From positions 4,920,001 through 4,984,000 of the forward strand of contig CM069766.1 in the NCBI GenBank assembly GCA_036169595.1: a DNA stretch of 64,000 bases, written 5' to 3'. This document shows positions 39,617 through 49,185 of the stretch, piece after piece. This DNA is from Dictyostelium firmibasis. Taxonomy: Eukaryota > Evosea > Eumycetozoa > Dictyosteliales > Dictyosteliaceae. The position numbers and the translations under genes were made by a program. Numbering within the stretch: position 1 is the stretch's first letter; each line of letters begins with the position of its first letter. Under the pieces are notes generated by a model. That model made no database searches, was not told the origin of the DNA, and worked only from the letters and a program-made list of their open reading frames with translations.

Positions 39617-40692
39617 ATGGGTATGAATTACTAAAATAAAAATAATATAGTTTACAAATTGTTTTATTAACAAAATGTGTTTTAATAGATTTTAGAAATC
39701 TAAAAAAATATAAATTAGATAAATCAAACAATAACAATATTAATAAAAATAATATTAGTAATAACTATGAATCAACAGAATCAACAGAATCTAGTAGTGA
39801 AAATGAAGAATATAGTGATGATATTGCATTGTCAAACAATGAAAATGATGATTACAGTGATAATGATACTTTTAATGATAATGATAATAGGTTTGAAGAT
39901 ACTGATATCGAAAGTCAACAACAATCACTTGATTCTAGCGAGTCAGATAATGATTTAGATGACTCGGATTCCAGAGATATAGACTCAAACTCAAATGTTT
40001 GGAATTGGGAAACAACACATACATTCTTGACATTTTATTTAAAGAATTTAAGAAACCCGAATATCAATTCATTATCAAACAAAAGTGTAATGCAATTAAC
40101 CGTTTCCGACTATAATAAAAAGTATAAAACCAATCTCAGTGTCAAACAAGCTTTGTCGTACTTATCAAATCTCAGAGGCGTTAATTCAAAATTGAAAAAA
40201 CCATTCACTCGTCCAAAGAGATTCACAAGTCATCACATCAATAAATATGGTTCCAAACATAATTTCAGTTTATATCTTGATACTTGTGAAAACTATTTTA
40301 ACAAATCTTCTAAATTGTTGGAATTAATAGAGAAAGAATTAAGAAGTTCTCAAGTAATTGGTGATACCGAATCAAGATTAAATTCTTCCCAAATCTCTGA
40401 TGATATTGCTTCTCAACAACAGAATAGAACAAATGTAAGAAGAGATCGTTATTCAACTTTAACAAATATCTTTCAAGATGAAAAATCATTCAGAGGGAAA
40501 GTATGCTCCAGACTTGAAAAACAAGAACAGATCGAAAGAGAAAAGTTAGATCATCAAATTAAACAAGATAGTGTTAATAACTCTTTAAACTCTAGATTAA
40601 TAACACAACTAGAAAGATCAAGTAACCAATTAGAAGTGTTGTCTGAAATATTGATTCAACTATTAAAAAATAAAACCAATCCCAATAAATAA
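39617..40692 (+). CDS. Myb/SANT-like DNA-binding protein of the Harbinger-like element
   Basis: Best model: a 4-base first exon ATGG (39617-39620), a GT-AG intron (39621-39688) and an exon 39689-40692, giving 335 residues beginning MDFRNLKKYKLDK. After a Ser/Asp/Asn-rich acidic region (to about residue 100) comes a tri-helical Trp-bearing segment (NVWNWETTHTFLTFYLKNLR ... VKQALSYLSNLR) like the Myb/SANT-like partner proteins of Harbinger transposons. A charged coiled-coil-like C-terminus follows (QEQIEREKLDHQIKQD). The partner normally binds element ends and brings the transposase to DNA. The tiny first exon is inferred, and a start further in is possible. Confidence 0.6.
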
Positions 40693-43600
40693 AAATTAAA
40701 TCTTTTCATTTATAAATTATAAAAAAAGTATTCATTTTTTAAGGCTTATGTTTTTTACAAAAATTAAATTTAAATCTGTGAAAGTATACACATCTTAAGT
40801 TTTGAAATTGTAATTTAATATTTAAATTTAAGTAAGTGAAAACACCTCATTAAGCATTGAATGATGACTGTTAATTGTTGAATAAGCCAACGGAGGTTGT
40901 AGCTTGAATAAATAGGTCAAATAGTCCAAAAAAACTACCAGAGTAATCTTTGATGGATCCAAACGATTTAAAATACAAAAGAAATGGAACTTTGAGTAGT
41001 TTGAATCATAGACCTTTAAGGTTGATGGCTGCCAAGAGTTCATAAACAAATTCGAAGTACTCGATTTACTTGTTTTAATTATTGACTTTACATGAGATTG
41101 GAAAGTCGAATAATCCCCAGTTTCCATCGTTGCTGAATTTGAATTGGTATTGACTCTATCGATTCTTTTGTCAATACTTCTTGAAACGTACCCAGTACTT
41201 GAGGAAACAGATGGCGATGATGACGAGGAACTTGAGCTTGAATCATCGGATACCAAGTTGCTGATCTCCATATCGGGAAGATCAGTATTATAGAAACCAT
41301 CTTCGAACTCAATAAGTTCATCTTCTCCATCACAGAAGGCAAAAGTATTGGAGGTGGGAACGCCAGACATTGATTCCACTGACTCCAATCGAGTTGTAGA
41401 GCATTCATTTTCATTGTTGAGTAATTGATTGTTTGATGGTTGAAGTGTGAAGCAAACAGATCCATTTGAATTTGACCGAATTGAAGTTGAATTCGATTGA
41501 ACACTTCTTTCTTGAGTTGCCAGTTGTAACTCTTGATCGTCTTGGATGATTTGTGATTCATCTCTGATAGACGACTGAGGTGATCGGCTTTGACATTGAA
41601 GAATCCTGGAATGTGTTCCCCGATCAGATTGATTTTCTTCTTGAGACATTGTTTCCAGAGTTGTTCGAAGAGAATCGATAGATCTTGAATCTGACCACCT
41701 TGGCGATTGACATACGAGAGAGTCGTTGTGTTGTCGGTTTGAATCTTTAGATTGCAGTTGTTCAACTTCCGACACAGAGTTTGAAATGCCATTAGTAGAG
41801 CGAGCATTTCTCGACGGTTCGATGACATGTTTGATTGGACTTCTGACCACTGGAACGACCAAGTTTTGATGAGTTTGTTGTCTTTCATTAAAGTTGCACC
41901 TGCACCTGATTCTGATGCATCTGTTGTTAGAACATAATCGTAACTTGGAAACAGACTTATTTCTTTTCCATTCCATTGGTTTAAGAGAGTTAACCAATTT
42001 GAAATTTCTTTCTTGACATCTTGAGAAATTGGAAATGATTGATCCCAATTTCCATTTGCTAGTTTCAGACTTTGACAATGAAACTTGTTTGTTTGACGAG
42101 TGTACAAACGGAATGGTATTACTGCATCTTTCAATGCAATAAGTTTTCCTTTTAAACCAGCTAACTTTCTTAGAGTACAAGTTTCGAGTTTTAGAAAGTT
42201 CCTGATATCTTTGATGATACTCTTCTTCTTTTCTTTTGGAACAAGTAGCTTCATTGATATTGAATCGATTTGTAATCCTAGAAACGTTATTGATTGAGTT
42301 GGCTCGAGAACACTCTTTTCTAGATTTAACTTGAATCCGAGTTTGACTAACAGATTCATTGTTTGGTTGAGGTTGTTTAAACATTCTTCTTTTGTTGAAC
42401 CAACGATTAGAAGATCGTCTAAGTAGGCGATTACGGAAATGTTGATATCTCTTAGCATTCGAAGTACTGGTCTCATTAACATTGTAAAGATTCGAGGAGC
42501 TGACGATAACCCGAATGGCATTGTTCTCCATCTGTAATGAGTTCCTTTCCAAACGAATCGGAATAAATCTCGATAACTTTCGTCGACTAAAACATGGAGA
42601 TAAGCTTTCTTGATATCGAGTTTTACCATGTAGTAACCTTGTTTTACCATTGAAGACAGATTCTTTAGACCTTCCATCTTGAATGATTGATTTTTGATAA
42701 AAAGGTTTAACCTCTTTAGATCTAGTACTGGACGATGTAAATTCGTTCCAGCTTTTGGAACCGTAAACACGTTGGAGTAAAAAACGAGTTGGGAGTGACG
42801 GTTTGGAAGTACCTGTTCTATTGCATTGTCCTTTAATAAATCTTGTACTTCGTTTGTGATGCAATCTGATTTCGGACCCTCTGGAATTGAAATCGGAATT
42901 GGGTTCAGCATCGGTTTGAAGTTTGAAAGTAGTGGAACCTTTAATCCGTTTACTACTTCTTGACAAAAGTTTGGAAGACCCAATTCTTTCCAAACTTGTT
43001 TGAAGTGGACGAGACGTCCACCTACTGGTAAGTTTACTTCTTGTTCTTCTGAAAACGATAATTGGTACCGTTTCCAGACTTGGTATTGCTGCTACCTGAT
43101 GCAGCATTACTTTGGGATCCATTGAAGTTATTGGATCGGCCATTACTCCCACTACTGGACTTGTTATTCGAACTACTACTTCCAGTAGTGTTATTACCAC
43201 CTGTGTTGGTTGATTTCTTAAAGTTTGACTTTGATTGATTGTTAACTTTTAACAATGATTGTTTGGCTTCATTGTTCTTTCTGATTGACTTTGCTAACTT
43301 TCTTACACGTTCAGATTCGGTATCATCAAACATCTTTGGAGTGTCTTTGATCTTGATTGGTTGAACCACTTCAGAACCGTAGATTTCTTTTGAGATGTTG
43401 TTACGACGAACACGAGCTAATGTTGCTTGAGCACTAACAACTAATTGGATGGACGAGTCAGCTAAGTAACCTAAGAGTTCGGTATTGATATCAGTTTTAT
43501 CGGATGATATCATACTTGAAAGTAAAAGTATTGGTTTCAATATATCATTGATTCTCTTTTCGACAATGTACAAGTCAGTATCATTGTTCTTGAGATTCGA

Positions 43601-44497
43601 TGAAGCAGATATACCTTCTGGAGTACCGAATGGAGCTACATTCACTTGGAAGTTAGATGGAAAGCAAAAGATTTTGTTAACATCAGCGATTTCGTTCTTC
43701 TTAAGGATACATTTTTCTTCAACCAACAAACCTTGATTATTGATTAAATGTTTGTAGTTAGCAAGCAATGATTCTGATAGTTGATAATCAGTTGGAACAT
43801 CGACTGGATCGATAGATTCATCATCACCTTGTTCATTCTCAGTTTCAGATTCATCATTAGAACGTTGATTATCAGAGTTACCGTACGACTCTCTGATTGG
43901 CTCTTTCATATATCTGGTAAAAGCTAATGAGAGATTGGAGATTTGATCCTCAAGTGATTTCATTCTAGTTTCATAAGAATTAGAATTATTTTCGGTAGAG
44001 CTACTAGCGTGGTTATTATTATCGGTGGTAGACATTATTTTATTGATATCTAAAATTATTTTTATAGAGATAGAGAAAAAGTATTAAATTTATATTATCA
44101 TATATATATTTAAATTTATGAATACATTTATTTATTTGAAATTCCCAAATATTTAAGATAATTTTCAGAGAAATTAAAGAGATTTTCTGGAGATATTTTA
44201 GCTCGAAAAAATTATTGAAAAAATGAAAAATTTCGAGTTTGAAAAAAGTTGCCACGTGTCACGCACCTATTTTTTTGAGTTTTGAGAAATTTTGAAGAAA
44301 GTAAAAAACAGTATAAATAGTGGCACTAAACATTGAAAACAATTTGATTTATTTTATTTGGGAATTCCTCCTATATATATTTAAGATACACACACATAAT
44401 TTATACAAATAATTAAAAAAAAAAAAAAAAAATTCTTTTATTAATTTAATACTTTTTATCTATCTCTATAAAAATAATTTTAGATATCAATAAAATA

Positions 44498-45499
44498 ATG
44501 TCTACCACCGATAATAATAACCACGCTAGCAGCTCTACCGAAAATAATTCTAATTCTTATGAAACTAGAATGAAATCACTTGAGGATCAAATCTCCAATC
44601 TCTCATTAGCTTTTACCAGATATATGAAAGAGCCAATCAGAGAGTCATACCGTAACTCTGATAATCAACGTTCTAATGATGAATCTGAAACTGAGAATGA
44701 ACAAGGTGATGATGAATCTATCGATCCAGTCGATGTTCCAACTGATTATCAACTATCAGAGTCATTACTTGCTAACTACAAACATTTAATCAATAATCAA
44801 GGTTTGTTAGTTGAAGAAAAATGTATCCTTAAGAAGAACGAAATCGCTGATGTTAACAAGATCTTTTGCTTTCCATCTAACTTCCAAGTGAATGTAGCTC
44901 CATTCGGTACTCCAGAAGGTATATCTGCTTCATCGAATCTCAAGAATAATGATACCGACTTGTACATTGTGGAAAAGAGAATCAATGATATTTTGAAACC
45001 AATACTTTTACTTTCAAGTATGATATCATCCGATAAAACTGATATCGATACCGAACTCTTAGGTTACTTAGCTGACTCGTCAATTCAATTAGTTGTTAGT
45101 GCTCAAGCAACATTAGCTCGTGTTCGTCGTAACAACATCTCAAAAGAAATCTACGGTTCCGAAGTGGTTCAACCAATCAAGATCAAAGACACTCCAAAGA
45201 TGTTTGATGATACCGAATCTGAACGTGTAAGAAAGTTAGCAAAGTCAATCAGAAAGAACAATGAAGCCAAACAATCATTGTTAAAAGTTAACAATCAATC
45301 AAAGTCAAACTTTAAGAAATCAACCAATACAGGTGGTAATAACACTACTGGAAGTAGTAGTTCGAATAACAAGTCCAGTAGTGGGAGTAATGGCCGATCC
45401 AATAACTTCAATGGATCCCAAAGTAATGCTGCATCAGGTAGCAGCAATACCAAGTCTGGAAACGGTACCAATTATCGTTTTCAGAAGAACAAGAAGTAA
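44498..45499 (+). CDS. DIRS-I ORF1, gag-like protein (copy h)
   Basis: 333 residues, nearly identical to the copy d protein: Ser/Asn-rich start, acidic stretch, conserved core, and a basic Gly/Ser/Asn-rich tail. An oligo(A) run and a TATA box precede it in the left repeat. Confidence 0.8.
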   Translation: MSTTDNNNHASSSTENNSNSYETRMKSLEDQISNLSLAFTRYMKEPIRESYRNSDNQRSNDESETENEQGDDESIDPVDVPTDYQLSESLLANYKHLINNQGLLVEEKCILKKNEIADVNKIFCFPSNFQVNVAPFGTPEGISASSNLKNNDTDLYIVEKRINDILKPILLLSSMISSDKTDIDTELLGYLADSSIQLVVSAQATLARVRRNNISKEIYGSEVVQPIKIKDTPKMFDDTESERVRKLAKSIRKNNEAKQSLLKVNNQSKSNFKKSTNTGGNNTTGSSSSNNKSSSGSNGRSNNFNGSQSNAASGSSNTKSGNGTNYRFQKNKK

Positions 45500-48419
45500 A
45501 CTTACCAGTAGGTGGACGTCTCGTCCACTTCAAACAAGTTTGGAAAGAATTGGGTCTTCCAAACTTTTGTCAAGAAGTAGTAAACGGATTAAAGGTTCCG
45601 CTACTTCCAAACTTCAAACCGATGCTGAACCCAATTCCGATTTCAATTCCAGAGGGTCCGAAATCAGATTGTATCACAAACGAAGTACAAGATTTATTAA
45701 AAGACAATGCAATAGAACAAGTACTTCCAAACCGTCACTCCCAACTCGTTTTTTACTCCAACGTGTTTACGGTTCCAAAAGCTGGAACGAATTTACATCG
45801 TCCAGTACTAGATCTAAAAAGGTTAAACCTTTTTATCAAAAATCAATCATTCAAGATGGAAGGTCTAAAGAATCTGTCTTCAATGGTAAAGCAAGGTTAC
45901 TACATGGTAAAACTCGATATCAAGAAAGCTTATCTCCATGTATTAGTCGACGAAAGTTATCGAGATTTATTCCGATTCGTTTGGAATGGAACTCATTACA
46001 GATGGAGAACAATGCCATTCGGGTTATCGTCAGCTCCTCGAATCTTTACAATGTTAATGAGACCAGTACTCCGAATGCTAAGAGATATCAACATTTCCGT
46101 AATCGCCTACTTAGACGATCTTCTAATCGTTGGTTCAACAAAGGAAGAATGTTTAAACAACCTCAACCAAACAATGAATCTGTTAGTCAAACTCGGATTC
46201 AAGTTAAATCTAGAAAAGAGTGTCCTCGAGCCAACTCAATCAATAACGTTTCTAGGATTACAAATCGATTCAATATCAATGAAGTTACTTGTTCCAAAAG
46301 AAAAGAAGAAGAGTATCATCAAAGATATCAGGAACTTTCTAAAACTCGAAACTTGTACTCTAAGAAAGTTAGCTGGTTTAAAAGGAAAACTGATTGCATT
46401 GAAAGATGCAGTAATACCATTCCGCTTGTACACTCGTCAAACAAACAAGTTTCATTGTCAAAGTCTGAAACTAGCAAATGGAAATTGGGATCAATCATTT
46501 CCAATTTCTCAAGATGTCAAGAAAGAAATTTCAAATTGGTTAACTCTCTTAAACCAATGGAATGGAAAAGAAATAAGTCTGTTTCCAAGTTACGATTATG
46601 TTCTAACAACAGATGCATCAGAATCAGGTGCAGGTGCAACTTTAATGAAAGACAACAAACTCATCAAAACTTGGTCGTTCCAGTGGTCAGAAGTCCAATC
46701 AAACATGTCATCGAACCGTCGAGAAATGCTTGCTCTACTAATGGCATTTCAAACTCTATGTCGGAAGTTGAACAACTGCAATCTAAAGATTCAAACCGAC
46801 AACACAACAACTCTCTCGTATGTCAATCGCCAAGGTGGTCAGATTCAAGATCTATCGATTCTCTTCGAACAACTTTGGAAACAATGTCTCAAGAAGAAAA
46901 TCAATCTGATCGGGGAACACATTCCAGGATTCTTCAATGTCAAAGCCGATCACCTCAGTCGTCTATCAGAGGTGAATCACAAATCATCCAAGAAGATCAA
47001 GAGTTACAACTGGCAACTCAAGAAAGAAGTGTTCAATCGAATTCAACTTCAATTCGGTCAAATTCAAATGGATCTATTTGCTTCACACTTCAACCATCAA
47101 ACAATCAATTACTCAACCATGAAAACGAATGCTCTACAACTCGATTGGAGTCAGTGGAATCAATGTCTGGCGTTCCCTCCTCCAATACTTTTGCCTTCTG
47201 TGATGGAGAAGATGAACTTATTGAGTTCGAAGATGGTTTCTATAATACTGATCTTCCCGATTTGGAGATCAGCAACTTGGTATCCGATGATTCAAGCTCA
47301 AGTTCCTCGTCATCATCGCCATCTGTTTCCTCAAATACTGGGTACGTTTCAAGAAGTATTGACAAAAGAATCGATAGAGTCAATACCAATTCAAATTCAG
47401 CAACGATGGAAACTGGGGATTATTCGACTTTCCAATCTCATGTAAAGTCAATACTTAAAACAAGTAAATCGAGTACTTCGAATTTGTTTATGAACTCTTG
47501 GCAGCCATCAACCTTAAAGGTCTATGATTCAAACTACTCAAAGTTCCACTTCTTTTGTATTTTAAATCGTTTGGACCCATCAAAGATTACTCTGGTAGTT
47601 TTTATGGACTATTTGACCTATTTATTCAAGTTACAACCTCCGTTGGCTTATTCAACAATAAACAGTCATCGTTCAATGCTTAATCAGTTGCTCATTCTTA
47701 GAAATCAATCTGAAATAGTTAATGATCCATTCATATCAAGAATAATGACTGGTATTCACAAGTTACGTCCGAGTAACTCAAAGTATAATGAAATCTGGAA
47801 TGCAAATCAAGTTTTCAAATACTTATCTACAATCAACGTTTATCCAAAGTTTACATACTCTGTTCTTCTACATAAGACTTTTGTTCTTTGTAAAATGTTT
47901 GGTTTAGCAAGATCATCTGATTTGGTCAAATGGTCTTACAAGAATTTAATAATCACTGAACACTCAATTAAAGCTCCTGTTATCAATGCAAAAGAACAAA
48001 GGAATACAAAGAATGCTGATATATCAATTCTAGAATTAACTTCATTAGATGAATCAAATGCAAGTATTTGTCCAGTTCTCCATCTTTCAAGATACCTCAA
48101 ACACTCTGAACAAAGAAGAACTGTTTCATCTGGTGACTCGGTATTCATTCTCCGTGATGGTAATCCAGTTTCAGTCGAATATATAAACTCTATAGTTTTA
48201 TCAATACTTTCAAAATCAGGTATTGATATTACAAAGTTCAAATCTCACTCTACTCGTTCCGCTATGGCTTCTCTCTTGTTATCCAGCAATGTTCCATTCC
48301 ATGTGGTCAAGAAACTCGGTCGTTGGAAATCAAATGATACAGTTGATAACTTTTATGACAAGAAAATCATTGGTGAAAAATCTGGTGGTTTCTTAAATAA
48401 TGTAGTCCAACTTTCATAA
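45333..48419 (+). CDS. DIRS-I tyrosine recombinase frame (copy h)
   Basis: The C-terminal third carries HSTR, GRWKS and the FYDK Tyr. The upstream part overlaps the polymerase frame and the real start is uncertain. Confidence 0.75.
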   Translation: MVITLLEVVVRITSPVVGVMADPITSMDPKVMLHQVAAIPSLETVPIIVFRRTRSKLTSRWTSRPLQTSLERIGSSKLLSRSSKRIKGSATSKLQTDAEPNSDFNSRGSEIRLYHKRSTRFIKRQCNRTSTSKPSLPTRFLLQRVYGSKSWNEFTSSSTRSKKVKPFYQKSIIQDGRSKESVFNGKARLLHGKTRYQESLSPCISRRKLSRFIPIRLEWNSLQMENNAIRVIVSSSNLYNVNETSTPNAKRYQHFRNRLLRRSSNRWFNKGRMFKQPQPNNESVSQTRIQVKSRKECPRANSINNVSRITNRFNINEVTCSKRKEEEYHQRYQELSKTRNLYSKKVSWFKRKTDCIERCSNTIPLVHSSNKQVSLSKSETSKWKLGSIISNFSRCQERNFKLVNSLKPMEWKRNKSVSKLRLCSNNRCIRIRCRCNFNERQQTHQNLVVPVVRSPIKHVIEPSRNACSTNGISNSMSEVEQLQSKDSNRQHNNSLVCQSPRWSDSRSIDSLRTTLETMSQEENQSDRGTHSRILQCQSRSPQSSIRGESQIIQEDQELQLATQERSVQSNSTSIRSNSNGSICFTLQPSNNQLLNHENECSTTRLESVESMSGVPSSNTFAFCDGEDELIEFEDGFYNTDLPDLEISNLVSDDSSSSSSSSSPSVSSNTGYVSRSIDKRIDRVNTNSNSATMETGDYSTFQSHVKSILKTSKSSTSNLFMNSWQPSTLKVYDSNYSKFHFFCILNRLDPSKITLVVFMDYLTYLFKLQPPLAYSTINSHRSMLNQLLILRNQSEIVNDPFISRIMTGIHKLRPSNSKYNEIWNANQVFKYLSTINVYPKFTYSVLLHKTFVLCKMFGLARSSDLVKWSYKNLIITEHSIKAPVINAKEQRNTKNADISILELTSLDESNASICPVLHLSRYLKHSEQRRTVSSGDSVFILRDGNPVSVEYINSIVLSILSKSGIDITKFKSHSTRSAMASLLLSSNVPFHVVKKLGRWKSNDTVDNFYDKKIIGEKSGGFLNNVVQLS
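45550..47445 (+). CDS. DIRS-I RT / RNase H / methyltransferase-like frame (copy h)
   Basis: Same length and modules as in copy d: YxDD (AYLDDLL), an RNase H opening with DASESGAGA, and the PPPILLP methyltransferase-like motif. The frame overlaps the recombinase frame, as the family does. Confidence 0.8.
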   Translation: MGLPNFCQEVVNGLKVPLLPNFKPMLNPIPISIPEGPKSDCITNEVQDLLKDNAIEQVLPNRHSQLVFYSNVFTVPKAGTNLHRPVLDLKRLNLFIKNQSFKMEGLKNLSSMVKQGYYMVKLDIKKAYLHVLVDESYRDLFRFVWNGTHYRWRTMPFGLSSAPRIFTMLMRPVLRMLRDINISVIAYLDDLLIVGSTKEECLNNLNQTMNLLVKLGFKLNLEKSVLEPTQSITFLGLQIDSISMKLLVPKEKKKSIIKDIRNFLKLETCTLRKLAGLKGKLIALKDAVIPFRLYTRQTNKFHCQSLKLANGNWDQSFPISQDVKKEISNWLTLLNQWNGKEISLFPSYDYVLTTDASESGAGATLMKDNKLIKTWSFQWSEVQSNMSSNRREMLALLMAFQTLCRKLNNCNLKIQTDNTTTLSYVNRQGGQIQDLSILFEQLWKQCLKKKINLIGEHIPGFFNVKADHLSRLSEVNHKSSKKIKSYNWQLKKEVFNRIQLQFGQIQMDLFASHFNHQTINYSTMKTNALQLDWSQWNQCLAFPPPILLPSVMEKMNLLSSKMVSIILIFPIWRSATWYPMIQAQVPRHHRHLFPQILGTFQEVLTKESIESIPIQIQQRWKLGIIRLSNLM

Positions 48420-49185
48420 ATTTAAATATATATATGATAATATAAATTAAAAATTTAAATAATTAAATTATATTTTATATTAAATATATATATTTAAATT
48501 GGTCCCAACCCGCCCTCCCTTAGTCGGAATTCCATATAAATCAAATTGTTTTCAATGTTTAGTGCCACTATTTATACTGTTTTTTACTTTCTTCAAAATT
48601 TCTCAAAACTCAAAAAAATAGGTGCGTGACACGTGGCAACTTTTTTCAAACTCGAAATTTTTCATTTTTTCAATAATTTTTTCGAGCTAAAATATCTCCA
48701 GAAAATCTCTTTAATTTCTCTGAAAATTATCTTAAATATTTGGGAATTTCAAATAAATAAATGTATTCATAAATTTAAATATATATATTTAATATAAAAT
48801 ATAATTTAATTATTTAAATTTTTAATTAATAAAAGAATTTTTTTTTTTTTTTTTTTTAATTATTTGTATAAATTATGTGTGTGTATCTTAAATATATATA
48901 GGAGGAATTCCCAAATAAAATAAATCAAATTGTTTTCAATATTTAGTGCCACTATTTATACTGTTTTTACTTTCTTCAAAATTTCTCAAAACTCAAAAAA
49001 ATAGGTGCGTGACACGTGGCAACTTTTTTCAAACTCGAAATTTTTCATTTTTTCAATAATTTTTTCGAGCTAAAATATCTCCAGAAAATTCTCTTAAATT
49101 TCTCTGAAAATTATCTTAAATATTTGGGAATTTCAAATAAATAAATATATTCATAAATTTAAATATATATATGATAATATAAATT

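Larger units (their letters stand above)
37489..40848 (-). mobile_element. Harbinger-like DNA transposon with chromodomain transposase
   Basis: A 3360-base element in the recombinase region of DIRS-I copy g. The DIRS sequence is continuous once the element is removed and shows a 3-bp duplication, ATT (37486-37488 and 40849-40851). The extreme ends are short inverted repeats (GAGGTGTTT). About 40 bp inside each end is a second, longer inverted pair (TACTTTCACAGATTTAAATT at about 37538 and its inverse near 40783). Two divergent genes fill it: a DDE transposase (minus) and a Myb/SANT-like protein (plus), the classical PIF/Harbinger pair. A TWA duplication is usual for Harbinger, so ATT is slightly off. 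Confidence 0.8.
44097..48827 (+). mobile_element. DIRS-I copy h, whole-looking, nested in copy g
   Basis: DIRS-1-type retroelement. Parts are the left terminal repeat (44097 to about 44385), ORF1 44498-45499, the RT/RNase H/methyltransferase frame 45550-47445, the recombinase frame to 48419, the internal complementary region (about 48420-48500) and the right terminal repeat (to 48827). It lies in the 5' untranslated region of copy g in opposite orientation. The target reads AATT, shared with both element ends and without further duplication. It looks whole and is almost identical to copy d, so very young. Confidence 0.9.
36343..49185 (-). mobile_element. DIRS-I copy g, inserted in chlamydia-like gene and itself split twice
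   Basis: DIRS-1-type element on the minus strand in three pieces: 49185-48828 (left terminal repeat), 44096-40852 (ORF1 from 44035, RT/RNase H/methyltransferase, early recombinase) and 37488-36343 (rest of the recombinase, internal complementary region, right terminal repeat). Copy h (44097-48827) and a Harbinger-like transposon (37489-40848) are nested in it. Apart from these two insertions it looks whole. It is close to copies d and h, so young. Confidence 0.88.
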
